DNA from: Streptomyces violaceorubidus
Lineage (GTDB): Bacteria; Actinomycetota; Actinomycetes; Streptomycetales; Streptomycetaceae
NCBI RefSeq assembly: GCF_000717995.1
Contig: NZ_JODM01000022.1
Location: 69,455-133,454 of the forward strand
DNA: 64,000 nucleotides
Reading direction: 5' to 3'
The position numbers and the translations under genes were made by a program. The notes under the pieces are model-generated. The model was not told the DNA's origin. It saw nothing but the letters and a program-made list of their open reading frames with translations, and did no database searches. Numbering within the stretch: the stretch's first letter is position 1; each line of letters starts with the position of its first letter. Below are positions 32,642 to 41,015 of this stretch, piece after piece.

Positions 32642-33856
32642 TCAGAGGTACTTCTTGATCTCCCGGCGGGCCAGCGAGCGCTGGTGTACCTCGTCCGGGC
32701 CGTCGGCGATCATCAGCGTCCGCGCCCCCGCGTACAGCTCGGCCAGCGGGAAGTCCTGGCTCACGCCGCCCGCGCCGTGCAGCTGGATCGCCCGGTCGAT
32801 GATGTCGACCACCGCGCGAGGCGTGGCGATCTTGATGGCCTGGATCTCGGTGTGCGCGCCCCGGTTGCCGACGGTGTCCATCAGCCAGGCGGTCTTCAGC
32901 ACCAGCAGCCGCAGCTGCTCGACGGTGACCCGGGCGTCCGCGATCCAGTTGTGGACCACGCCCTGCTGGGCCAGCGTCTTGCCGAAGGCGTCGCGGGACA
33001 CCGCGCGGCGGCACATCAGCTCGATCGCGCGCTCGGCCATGCCGATCAGCCGCATGCAGTGGTGGATCCGGCCGGGACCGAGCCGGGCCTGCGCGATGGC
33101 GAAGCCGCCGCCCTCCTCGCCGATCAGGTTCGACACCGGCACGCGCGCGTGGTCGAAGGTCACCTCGGCGTGGCCGCCGTGGTAGTGGTCCTCGTAACCG
33201 AAGACCTGCATGGCCCGGTCGACCGTCACCCCGGGCGTGTCGCGCGGGACCAGCACCATCGACTGCTGGCGGCGGATGTCCTCGCCGTCGGGGTCCGTCT
33301 TGCCCATCACGATGAAGATCCGGCAGTCCGGGTTCATCGCCCCGGAGATGTACCACTTGCGGCCCGTGACGACGTACTCGTCGCCGTCGCGCTCGATGCG
33401 CGTGGTGATGTTCGTGGCGTCCGAGGAGGCCACGTCCGGCTCCGTCATCGCGAAGGCGGAGCGGATCTCCCCGGCGAGCAGGGGTTGCAGCCACTGCTTC
33501 TTCTGCGTCTCGTCGGCGAACTGGGCCAGCACCTCCATGTTCCCGGTGTCCGGCGCCGCGCAGTTCGTCGCGGTCGGCGCCAGCTGCGGGCTGCGGCCGG
33601 TGATCTCGGCGAGCGGGGCGTACTGGAGGTTGGTGAGACCGGCGCCGTGCTCGGCGTCGGGCAGGAACAGGTTCCACAGGCCCTGGCGACGGGCCTCGGC
33701 CTTCAGGTCCTCCACGACCCGCGGGGTCTCCCACGGGGAGGCGAGCCGGGCGCGCTGCTCGTGGGCGACCTGCTCGGCCGGGTAGACGTACTCGTCCATG
33801 AAGGCGAGCAGCCGGGCGCGGAGTTCCTCGGTGTGTGCGTCGTACGCGAAGTCCAT
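32642..33856 (-). CDS. Acyl-CoA dehydrogenase, ACAD10/11-like
   Basis: A 404-residue FAD enzyme. Motifs: FAMTEPDVASSDATNI (about 130-145), GRKWYISGAMNPDCRIFIVMGKTDP and LHGAGGVSQDFPLAELY. The ASSDATN and GxKWYxSGA.. forms are those of the ACAD10/ACAD11 and LvaC subgroup rather than classical beta-oxidation dehydrogenases. It lies 6 bp downstream of a kinase-like gene that corresponds to the N-terminal domain of ACAD10/11. The inferred role is elimination of phosphate from a 4-phosphooxy-acyl-CoA; this rests on subgroup resemblance and neighbours. Confidence 0.9.
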   Translation of the reverse strand: MDFAYDAHTEELRARLLAFMDEYVYPAEQVAHEQRARLASPWETPRVVEDLKAEARRQGLWNLFLPDAEHGAGLTNLQYAPLAEITGRSPQLAPTATNCAAPDTGNMEVLAQFADETQKKQWLQPLLAGEIRSAFAMTEPDVASSDATNITTRIERDGDEYVVTGRKWYISGAMNPDCRIFIVMGKTDPDGEDIRRQQSMVLVPRDTPGVTVDRAMQVFGYEDHYHGGHAEVTFDHARVPVSNLIGEEGGGFAIAQARLGPGRIHHCMRLIGMAERAIELMCRRAVSRDAFGKTLAQQGVVHNWIADARVTVEQLRLLVLKTAWLMDTVGNRGAHTEIQAIKIATPRAVVDIIDRAIQLHGAGGVSQDFPLAELYAGARTLMIADGPDEVHQRSLARREIKKYL

Positions 33857-33862
33857 GTGGTC

Positions 33863-34888
33863 TCAGCCCTCCTGAAGGGTGGTCAGGCCGTGCTCGATGA
33901 AGACGGGGACGAGGTCGCCGATGCGGTCGAAGCCGCGGCCGACGGTCTGGCCCAGCGTGTACCGGTAGTGGATGCCCTCCAGGATCACGGCGAGCTTGAA
34001 CCACGCGAACGCCGTGTACCAGGCGACCGTGGAGACGTCGCGGCCCGAGCGGGCGGCGTACCGCTCGATCAGCTCGGCGGGAGCGGGGTGGCCGGGTGCC
34101 TGGGCGGTGGTGGAGACGGGGGAGTCGGGCATGCGGAGCGGGCTGCTGTACATCACCAGCAGGCCCAGGTCGGTCAGCGGGTCGCCGAGGGTGGACATCT
34201 CCCAGTCGAGGATCGCCCGGATCTCGTCGTCCGCGCCGCCGATCAGGACGTTGTCCAGGCGGTAGTCGCCGTGCACCACCGTCGGGGCGGGGGAGCGGGG
34301 CAGCTCCCGGCCGAGGGTGGCGTGCAGTTCGTCGATGCCGGCCAGGTCGCGGTTGCGGGAGGCGTCGAGCTGCTTGGCCCAGCGGCGGAGCTGGCGGTCC
34401 AGGAAGCCCTCGGGGCGGCCGAAGTCGGCGAGGCCCACCTCGGCGGGGTCCACGGCGTGCAGCCCGACCAGCGTGTCGACGAGGTTCAGCACGGCCGCGC
34501 GGGTGCGGTCGGGCCCGAGGGGGGCGAGCTGTTCCGCGGTGCGGTACGGGGTGCCGTCGACGAACTCCATCACGTAGAAGGGCGCCCCCAGCACCTCCGC
34601 GTCCTCGCACAGCAGCACCGGGCGCGGCACGGGCACCTCGGTCGGGTGCAGGGCGCTGATGACGCGGTGCTCGCGCCGCATGTCGTGCGCGGTGGCCAGG
34701 ACGTGGCCGAGCGGCGGGCGCCGTACGACCCAGCGGGCCGTGCCGTCCGAAACGGCGTAGGTGAGGTTCGACCGTCCGCCCTCGATCAGCCGGCCGGACA
34801 GCGGGCCGGTCACCAGGCCGGGGCGCTCGCGGTCGAGCAGGACGCGCAACCGGTCGAGATCGAGTCCGGGCGGGTGGTCGGGGCTCAT
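33863..34888 (-). CDS. APH-family phosphotransferase (LvaA / ACAD10-11 kinase-domain-like)
   Basis: A 341-residue aminoglycoside-phosphotransferase fold. The catalytic loop is HGDYRLDN (His206, Asp208, Asn213) and the metal-binding loop is LDWEMSTLGDP (Asp228). N-lobe GGRSNLTYAV resembles the ACAD10/11 and LvaA kinases. The ATG at 34888 follows GGGAGCG; an upstream ATG at 34924 would extend into the operator region. It is first in the leftward kinase-dehydrogenase operon. Expected activity is phosphorylation of the 4-hydroxyl of a hydroxyacyl-CoA rather than of an antibiotic; this is inferred from context. Confidence 0.88.
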   Translation of the reverse strand: MSPDHPPGLDLDRLRVLLDRERPGLVTGPLSGRLIEGGRSNLTYAVSDGTARWVVRRPPLGHVLATAHDMRREHRVISALHPTEVPVPRPVLLCEDAEVLGAPFYVMEFVDGTPYRTAEQLAPLGPDRTRAAVLNLVDTLVGLHAVDPAEVGLADFGRPEGFLDRQLRRWAKQLDASRNRDLAGIDELHATLGRELPRSPAPTVVHGDYRLDNVLIGGADDEIRAILDWEMSTLGDPLTDLGLLVMYSSPLRMPDSPVSTTAQAPGHPAPAELIERYAARSGRDVSTVAWYTAFAWFKLAVILEGIHYRYTLGQTVGRGFDRIGDLVPVFIEHGLTTLQEG

Positions 34889-34928
34889 CGTCGCTCCCTG
34901 GGACGGGTGAACAGTACCCGACACATGA

Positions 34929-34944
34929 TGCCGACCGGTCGGTA
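34929..34944. promoter_or_regulatory. TetR-type palindromic operator upstream of the kinase-dehydrogenase operon
   Basis: TGCCGACCGGTCGGTA contains the perfect palindrome CCGACCGGTCGG and matches TACCGACCGGTCGGTA at 15 of 16 positions. It lies 41 bp upstream of the kinase start. It is nearly the same sequence as 5151-5166. Confidence 0.65.
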
Positions 34945-35024
34945 TGCCGTCCAGTGGGCGGACCGAACGTGATCGGCGCGACGGCGGTCGGTCCCACGGG
35001 CGTTTCCGGGCCTCGGAGGACGCC

Positions 35025-35354
35025 TCAGAGGACGAGGAACGCTCCGCAGACGGCGAGGGCCAGCATGCACAGGGTCGCGGCGGCGGCGTGCGGCGGGGTG
35101 AGGGCGCGGGGTCTGTTCGCCGCGGCGAGGGTGGTGATCCGGCCGTGGGCGATCCGGAGGAAGGCCAGCCAGAAGACGCAGCACAGGGCGGCGGCGAGCA
35201 CCGAGACGGGCGACGCCCCGCCGTGCAGCGCGGTCTTCGCGGCGAGTACGGCGACGACGGTGCCGGACAGAGTGGTGCGACGCCAGGCGAGCCGGGTGCG
35301 CTCGGGCTGGAGCCCGGGGTCGCGGTCGGAGGGGGCCGCGTCGGTGCCGCTCAC
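35025..35354 (-). CDS. DUF202 membrane protein, second of a pair
   Basis: A 109-residue membrane protein: a conserved N-terminal LQPERTRLAWRRTTLSG motif (the DUF202 ExTxLAWxRT pattern), then three hydrophobic helices ending AVCGAFLVL. The GTG at 35354 is 2 bp after the stop of the upstream DUF202 gene, so they are co-translated and probably work together. Function unknown. Confidence 0.85.
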   Translation of the reverse strand: MSGTDAAPSDRDPGLQPERTRLAWRRTTLSGTVVAVLAAKTALHGGASPVSVLAAALCCVFWLAFLRIAHGRITTLAAANRPRALTPPHAAAATLCMLALAVCGAFLVL

Positions 35355-35356
35355 GC

Positions 35357-35749
35357 TCAGCCCTCCCAGCCGACGAGGACCACGACGACCATCACCACGG
35401 CGACCACGGCGACGACCAGGCTGAGCAGCGCCGGGAAGCGGGAGACGGGGAGGTCCTCGCCCCGGCGCATGGCGCGTTCGCAGCGCGCCCAGTGGTTCAC
35501 GGCCCGCAGCGAGCACAGCACACCTGCGGCCAGCAGCGCGAGCGCGAGCCCGACCCGCCAGCCCCAGCGCAGGTCGGGCAGGAACTGGTCCACGGCGAAC
35601 CCGCCGCCGATCAGGGCGAGGGCGGTACGCAGCCAGGCGAGGAACGTCCGCTCATTGGCCAGCGAGAAGCGGTAGTCGGGGGTACCGCCCTCCTGCCGCA
35701 CCTCCTCGGGCACGAACCACAGCCGAACGTTCCGCACGAAATCGATCAC
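35357..35749 (-). CDS. YidH-type DUF202 membrane protein
   Basis: A 130-residue protein with the LANERTFLAWLRTALALIGGGFAVDQF signature around residues 30-57 and three transmembrane helices. It is first of a leftward DUF202 pair. E. coli yidH/yidG have the same paired arrangement; function is not established. Confidence 0.88.
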   Translation of the reverse strand: MIDFVRNVRLWFVPEEVRQEGGTPDYRFSLANERTFLAWLRTALALIGGGFAVDQFLPDLRWGWRVGLALALLAAGVLCSLRAVNHWARCERAMRRGEDLPVSRFPALLSLVVAVVAVVMVVVVLVGWEG

Positions 35750-36028
35750 CCGGGGACCCTATCCGGCTCCCCGCCGCGGGTGCCTGCGGCGGCCTGCGCG
35801 CGTTTGGTGGGGGTGCGGGTGGCGCCTGTGCGGCTCCGGTGGGGGTGCGGGTGGCGCGGTGGGTTCGGTGGGGGGTCGGGGCCGCGCCGGGGGGTGTCCG
35901 TCCTCGGAACGGCGCGGAATCGGTGGGACAGAGGTACCCCCAGGCCGCACGGGTGGGCGCAGCGGCACCCCGGCAGCGCCGGGCTGCGTCCCCACCCCGC
36001 GCCCGCACCCACGCCGGGCGACGCCGGT
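35750..36028. other. Intergenic spacer with G-rich repeats
   Basis: A 279-bp codirectional spacer. Two copies of CGGTGGGGGTGCGGGTGGCG-like sequence lie at about 35806-35860, followed by further GGTGGG runs. No open frame has a credible start or codon pattern. Confidence 0.6.
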
Positions 36029-36544
36029 TCAGTGAACGGCCCGCCAAGCCCGCAGCCGCGCGTACGCCGACAGACCGTCCGGCACGAACTCCCACTCCCC
36101 GAGCCGTCCCTCCAGCTCCTCCTCCGGCAGGAACCCGTGCCACGCCACCTCCTCCACCTGGGGAGACACCGCCCCCGCCACCCGCACCTCGTACACCGCC
36201 GACCACCAGGTCCGCCCCGCCCCGTCGTCGTACAAGAACGTAAACAGGTACTTTGGCCGCGGCAGCCCGCTCACCCCCAGCTCCTCCTCCGCCTCCCGCA
36301 GCGCCGCGTCGTCGTAGGACTCACCCGCGCCCACCACCCCGCCGACGAACATGTCGTACAGCGCGGGGAACACCAGCTTCGACGCCGTCCGGCGGTGGAC
36401 GAAGACCCGGCCCTCCGGGTCGCGGGCCCACACGAACACGCAGCGGTGCCGCAGCCCCCGGGCGTACGCGTCTCCCCGCCGGGCCTGCCCGACGACGCGG
36501 TCGTGCTCGTCGACGATGTCCAGAATCTCGTCAGCAGAACTCAT
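36029..36544 (-). CDS. Nudix hydrolase
   Basis: A 171-residue enzyme. The Nudix box is GVVGAGESYDDAALREAEEELG (about 68-90) with the REAEEE metal-binding core. The N-terminal strand DEHDRVVGQARRGDAYARGLRHR is typical of the isopentenyl-diphosphate-isomerase-like/YfcD subgroup of Nudix proteins. The substrate is a nucleoside diphosphate derivative of unknown type. The ATG at 36544 is preferred; the frame is open to 36601. It is 31 bp from the next upstream gene on the same strand. Confidence 0.9.
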   Translation of the reverse strand: MSSADEILDIVDEHDRVVGQARRGDAYARGLRHRCVFVWARDPEGRVFVHRRTASKLVFPALYDMFVGGVVGAGESYDDAALREAEEELGVSGLPRPKYLFTFLYDDGAGRTWWSAVYEVRVAGAVSPQVEEVAWHGFLPEEELEGRLGEWEFVPDGLSAYARLRAWRAVH

Positions 36545-36575
36545 CCGCCCATCCAAGCAGTGGACACCGCGGCCC

Positions 36576-37505
36576 TCAGCGCCGCTCCAGCGCCGGTTCA
36601 CGCCCGCTCTCGCCGGTCCCCGTCCCCTGCGGCATCGCCGGGTGCAGGCCCAGCAGGACGATGCCCGCCACGACCGCCGCGAGGCCGCCCGCCTGCCACG
36701 CGAGCGCCCCGGCGTCGGTGCGCAACCGGTCGCCGAGGAAGCCGACCCCGCAGGCGATGCCCGCGAGCGGCTGGGCCGCCGTCAGCGCGGGCAGCGACCT
36801 GCGCAGCGGCGCCGTCTCGAAGGCGCTCTGGACCAGGACCAGGCCCGTCACCCCGAGCACCACCACGGCGTACGGCTGCCAGCCCGTCAGCAACTCCGCG
36901 AGGCCGCCCGCCGAGAAGCGCCGGCCGCTCACCCGGGTCAACGCGTCCTGCACCCCGTACAGCAGACCGGCGGCCAGGGCCAGCAGAGTCGGGCCCCAGG
37001 TCAGCCGCAGGCGCCCGGCGCACAGCGTGAGCACGAGGGCGAGGCCCAGCATCACCCCGACGATCAGCCAGTGCCGCAGCGGACCGGTCACCGCGCTGCC
37101 CCCGCACGGCTCGCCCGCCAGGATGAACGCGGTCACCCCGCCCGCGAGCAGCGCGAGGCCGGCCCAGCCCTGGCGGCCCAGCGGCTGCCGGGTCTGGATG
37201 CGGGAGAGGGCGAGGGCGAACAGGAGGTTCGTCGCCAGGAGGGGTTCGACGAGGGTCAGTTCGCCGCCGCCCAGCGCGAGCGCCCCCAGCACCATGCCGG
37301 CCACCATCAGTCCCATGCCGGCCAGCCAGCGCGGCACCCGCAGGAGGTCGAGCAGGAGGCGGGGCGAGAGGAAGTCGCCCAGCGGGGCGCGCTCGGCCGC
37401 GTTCTGCTGGAGGACGAAACCGAGACCCAGACAGCACGCGGCGCACACGGCGAGGACCAGAACGAGAACCGACACGCTGCGTACCTCGATCATCAGTCGG
37501 GTCAC
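36576..37505 (-). CDS. DMT-superfamily membrane protein
   Basis: A 309-residue protein with about nine or ten transmembrane helices. An N-terminal helix (VLVLVLAVCAACCLGLGFVLQQNAA) and the two-repeat layout (LVEPLLATNLLFALALSR, then AAQPLAGIACGVGFLGDRLR) resemble NIPA-like drug/metabolite transporters. An in-frame ATG at 37493 is an alternative start. No neighbour hints at the substrate. Confidence 0.85.
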   Translation of the reverse strand: MTRLMIEVRSVSVLVLVLAVCAACCLGLGFVLQQNAAERAPLGDFLSPRLLLDLLRVPRWLAGMGLMVAGMVLGALALGGGELTLVEPLLATNLLFALALSRIQTRQPLGRQGWAGLALLAGGVTAFILAGEPCGGSAVTGPLRHWLIVGVMLGLALVLTLCAGRLRLTWGPTLLALAAGLLYGVQDALTRVSGRRFSAGGLAELLTGWQPYAVVVLGVTGLVLVQSAFETAPLRRSLPALTAAQPLAGIACGVGFLGDRLRTDAGALAWQAGGLAAVVAGIVLLGLHPAMPQGTGTGESGREPALERR

Positions 37506-37664
37506 GGGGGCGTCGGGGACGACTCTAGTGCGGGTGGGTGCCCTGTGCCGGACGGGTGGCGCATTAGGGGGCCGGAACGGGGGCGGCTGTCCGTGACGAC
37601 GGCAGTGGGCCGATACGTCGTGACAAGTCTCCCTGTTGGATGGGGAGTTGCAGGGTTTTGGGGC

Positions 37665-38729
37665 TCAGGCGGCTGTCGGGGGCGCGTCGAAGTCCAGCAG
37701 CACCTTGCAGGACCGGCTCCGGTCCGCGGCCAGTTCGAAGGCGGACGCCGCCTCCCGCACCGGCACCACGGCGCTGACCAGGGCGTCGAACGCGGGCTCG
37801 GCCGCGAGCAGACGCAGCGCGTCGTCGAACTCGCCGTCGAAGCGGAACGCCCCGCGCAGCTCGATCTCCCGGCTCACCAGCAGGTTCCCCGCGAAGGGAC
37901 TCTGCCCCGGGGGCAGCATGCCGAGCTGGACGACTGTGCCGCCGCGCCGCACCAGCCGCAGACAGGTGTCGAGGCCCGCGGCCACACCGGAGGCCTCGAT
38001 CGCCGTGTCGACGTCCACCGGCCGGCCGGGGTCGTCCGGGTCGTCCGCCCGGACGAGGGTGTCGGCACCGGCGGCCCGCGCGTACTCCAGGGCCGCGGGC
38101 AGCAGGTCCGTCACCGTCACGTGTGCCGCACCCGCCGCCTTCGCCGCCGCGACCGACAGGCAGCCGATCGGCCCGGCCCCGGTGACCAGCACATGACGCC
38201 CCGCCAGGTCCCCGGCCCGGCGCACGGCGTGCGGGGCGACGGACAGCGGCTCGGCCAGCGCGCCCCGGCGCGGGTCCAGCCCGGTCGGGAGGGCGCGCAC
38301 CTGTCCGGCGGGGACGACGATCCGCGCCGCGAAGCCGCCCTGGACGTGCGGGAAGCGGGCCGCACTGCCCAGGTACCGGGTGTCCCGGCAGACATTGCGC
38401 CGCCCGTCCACGCACTCCGGGCACACCCCGCACGGCGTCGCCGGGTGCACCGCGACGGACGTACCGGCCGCCGGACCGGCGGTGTCCGGGGAGCCGTACG
38501 ACAGGACCGTGCCGACCACCTCGTGCCCGAGCAGCATCGGCTCCCGCAGGCGGAAGTCGCCGACGCCGCCGTGCCGCCAGTAGTGCAGGTCGGAGCCGCA
38601 GACGCCGCCGTAGCGCACGGCGACCAGCGCCTCACCCGGGCCCGGGCGGGGGACGGGCACGTCCTCGACCCGCAGGTCGCCCGCGCCGTGGATCACACAG
38701 CCCGGCGCAAGGGCCTTCCCGGCGCTCAC
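37665..38729 (-). CDS. idnD: L-idonate 5-dehydrogenase-like zinc dehydrogenase
   Basis: A 354-residue MDR enzyme. The catalytic zinc site is in YGGVCGSDLHYW and LLGHEVVG, the structural zinc Cys set is in CGVCPECVDGRRNVC, and the Rossmann motif is GAGPIG. The GGVCGSDLHYW form is shared with idonate/sorbitol dehydrogenases. The GTG at 38729 overlaps the SDR stop by 4 bp (GTGA). It is last gene of the leftward gntK-gntP-SDR-dehydrogenase operon; with the SDR it would convert L-idonate to 5-ketogluconate and then gluconate. The product name is by context plus family. Confidence 0.85.
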   Translation of the reverse strand: MSAGKALAPGCVIHGAGDLRVEDVPVPRPGPGEALVAVRYGGVCGSDLHYWRHGGVGDFRLREPMLLGHEVVGTVLSYGSPDTAGPAAGTSVAVHPATPCGVCPECVDGRRNVCRDTRYLGSAARFPHVQGGFAARIVVPAGQVRALPTGLDPRRGALAEPLSVAPHAVRRAGDLAGRHVLVTGAGPIGCLSVAAAKAAGAAHVTVTDLLPAALEYARAAGADTLVRADDPDDPGRPVDVDTAIEASGVAAGLDTCLRLVRRGGTVVQLGMLPPGQSPFAGNLLVSREIELRGAFRFDGEFDDALRLLAAEPAFDALVSAVVPVREAASAFELAADRSRSCKVLLDFDAPPTAA

Positions 38730-39487
38730 AGGACGCTCGTCATTCCGCCGTCGACGTACAGGATCTGTCCGCCGACGAAGTCCGCGGCGGGCGAGGCGAG
38801 GAACAGCAGCCCGCCCACCAGGTCCTCCGTACGGCCCCAGCGGCCCGCCGGAGTGCGTCCGCGCACCCAGGCGCTGAACTCCTCGTCCTCGACGAGCGGC
38901 CGGGTCAGCTCGGTCTCGATGTAACCGGGGCCGAGACCGTTGACCTGGACACCGAGCGGGCCCCAGTCGGCGCACATGCCCTTGGTGAGCATCTTCAGCG
39001 CGCCCTTCGTGGCGGCGTAGGGCGCGATGCCCGGGCGGACCACCTCGCTCTGCAGCGAGCAGATGTTCACGATCTTGCCGTGGCCGCGTTCCGTCATCCG
39101 GCACGCGGCCTCCCGCCCCACGAGGAAGGCGCTGGTGAGGTTGGTGTCCAGGACGCGGTGCCAGTCGGCGTCCGCGAACTCCAGCAGGGGCGCCCGCAGC
39201 TGCATCCCGGCGTTGTTGACCAGGATGTCGAGCGGGCCCACCCGCTCCTCGGCCTCGGCGATCCCGGCGGACACGGACGGACCGTCGGTCACGTCGAACA
39301 CCGCCGTGTGGACCTCGCCGGGGAGCCCTGCGGCGGCCCTGGCGAGGCGGTCGCCGTCGCGTCCGTTCAGGATCACCCGGCAGCCGGCCTCCGCGAGGCC
39401 CCGGGCCAGCGCCAGCCCGATGCCCCGGCTGGAGCCGGTCACCAGGGCGGTGCGCCCGCCGATGTCGAAGAGGGGGTGGGCCGTCAT
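38726..39487 (-). CDS. idnO: Gluconate 5-dehydrogenase-like SDR
   Basis: A 253-residue short-chain dehydrogenase. Cofactor motif TGSSRGIG (18-25), NNAG at about 91-94, and catalytic YAATKGA. The segment GPGYIETELTRPL and the C-terminal VGGQILYVDGGMTSVL match gluconate 5-dehydrogenases, which interconvert 5-ketogluconate and gluconate. It overlaps the following dehydrogenase gene and lies 39 bp after gntP, so the operon is tight. Confidence 0.88.
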   Translation of the reverse strand: MTAHPLFDIGGRTALVTGSSRGIGLALARGLAEAGCRVILNGRDGDRLARAAAGLPGEVHTAVFDVTDGPSVSAGIAEAEERVGPLDILVNNAGMQLRAPLLEFADADWHRVLDTNLTSAFLVGREAACRMTERGHGKIVNICSLQSEVVRPGIAPYAATKGALKMLTKGMCADWGPLGVQVNGLGPGYIETELTRPLVEDEEFSAWVRGRTPAGRWGRTEDLVGGLLFLASPAADFVGGQILYVDGGMTSVL

Positions 39488-39526
39488 CGTCGTACTCCCG
39501 TTCCTGCCGACTGGTGTGGGGTGCGG

Positions 39527-40924
39527 CTATATGACCAGGGACAACAGCAGGACCAGGGCACCGGCGACCACCGAGATGATGGTCTCCATGACGGACCAGG
39601 TCTTGATGGTCTGACCGACGTTCAGCCCGAAGTACTCCTTCACCAGCCAGAACCCGGCGTCGTTGACGTGGCTGAAGAACAGCGAGCCGGCGCCGATGGC
39701 CAGGACCAGCAGTGCGGCGTGCGTGGTCGACATGTCGGCCGCCAGCGGCGCGACCAGACCGGCCGCCGAGACGGTCGCCACCGTCGCCGAACCGGTCGCC
39801 AGCCGGATCACCACCGCGATCAGCCAGGCCAGCAGCAGCGCCGGGATCGACCAGTCCTTGGAGATGTCCAGGACCATCTGGCCCACGCCCGAGTCGATCA
39901 GCGTCTGCTTGAAGCCGCCGCCCGCACCGACGATCAGAAGGATGCCGGCGATGGGCGCCAGCCCCTTCTCGACCAGGCCGGACAGGCGGTCCTTGCCGAA
40001 CCCGGCGGGCCGCAGCAGCGTGAAGATGCCGACGATCACCGAGACCAGCAGGGCGATCAGCGGGTTGCCGATGACGTCGAAGGTGCGCTGCACCACGTTC
40101 TCCGGGTCGTCGACGATGATGTCGACGAGCGCCTTCAGCAGCATCAGCACGACCGGCAGCAGGATCGTGGACAGGGTCGCGCCGAAACCGGGGCGCTTGT
40201 CCAGCTGCTCCGAGGCGCGCTCGGGGATCATGCGGTCGGGAGCCTGGACGTCCACCCAGCGGGCCGCGTACTTCGAGAACACCGGACCGGCGATGATCAC
40301 CGTCGGGATCGCGATCAGCACGCCCAGCGCCAGGGTCACACCGAGGTTGGCGCCCACCGCGTCGATGGCCACCAGCGGACCGGGGTGCGGCGGGACCAGG
40401 CCGTGCATCACGGACAGACCGGCCAGCGCCGGGATGCCGATCCGCATCAGCGAGTAGTTGCCGCGCTTGGCGACCATGAGGACGACCGGGATCAGCAGCA
40501 CGATCCCGACCTCGAAGAACAGCGGCAGTCCGATGACCGAGGCGATCAGCACCATCGTCCACGGCATGGAACGCGGCGTCGCCTTGGCGAGGATGGTGTC
40601 CACGATCTGGTCGGCGCCGCCGGAGTCGGCGAGCATCTTGCCGAGGATCGCGCCGAGGGCGATCAGGACGCCGACGCCCGCGACGGTGGAGCCGAGCCCG
40701 GCGGTGAAGCTGGTGATGACCTTGTCCAGCGGCGCACCGGCGAACGCGCCGAGCGCCAGTGACCCGATGGTCAGCGACAGGAAGGCATGCAGCTTGAACT
40801 TGGTGATGAGCAGGACGATGACGGCGATGCCCAGGAGCACGGCGATGCCCAGCTGAGCGTGGCCCGCCGAGGTGATCGGCTCGACGGGGTCCGCTGCCAG
40901 CATCTCGACGCTGAGTCTGGTCAC
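39527..40924 (-). CDS. gntP: Gluconate permease, GntP family
   Basis: A 465-residue proton symporter with about 12-14 membrane helices. Family blocks: FKLHAFLSLTIGSLALG, MHGLVPPHPGPL (the conserved GLVPPHPGP motif near residue 174) and FFSHVNDAGFWLVKEYFG. It imports gluconate and possibly idonate. It sits between the kinase and the two dehydrogenases in one leftward operon controlled by the divergent GntR-type gene. Confidence 0.95.
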   Translation of the reverse strand: MTRLSVEMLAADPVEPITSAGHAQLGIAVLLGIAVIVLLITKFKLHAFLSLTIGSLALGAFAGAPLDKVITSFTAGLGSTVAGVGVLIALGAILGKMLADSGGADQIVDTILAKATPRSMPWTMVLIASVIGLPLFFEVGIVLLIPVVLMVAKRGNYSLMRIGIPALAGLSVMHGLVPPHPGPLVAIDAVGANLGVTLALGVLIAIPTVIIAGPVFSKYAARWVDVQAPDRMIPERASEQLDKRPGFGATLSTILLPVVLMLLKALVDIIVDDPENVVQRTFDVIGNPLIALLVSVIVGIFTLLRPAGFGKDRLSGLVEKGLAPIAGILLIVGAGGGFKQTLIDSGVGQMVLDISKDWSIPALLLAWLIAVVIRLATGSATVATVSAAGLVAPLAADMSTTHAALLVLAIGAGSLFFSHVNDAGFWLVKEYFGLNVGQTIKTWSVMETIISVVAGALVLLLSLVI

Positions 40925-41015
40925 GGTGGTTCCCTTGCGGTGATGGGGATTCGGGGGAGTACGGGGCCGCGCGCGCGGGAGGCGGCACGACCCCGGGGGA
41001 TGTGGGTGCGGGGGG

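Noticed and set aside
33863..34888. Aminoglycoside resistance phosphotransferase
   Set aside because: The fold is APH, but the N-lobe and the adjacent ACAD match the ACAD10/11 and LvaA kinases; an antibiotic substrate is unlikely.
37665..40988. A 1107-codon open frame on the minus strand
   Set aside because: Only its last third (from GTG 38729) is the idonate dehydrogenase-like gene. The upstream part is an out-of-frame shadow of the SDR and gntP genes.
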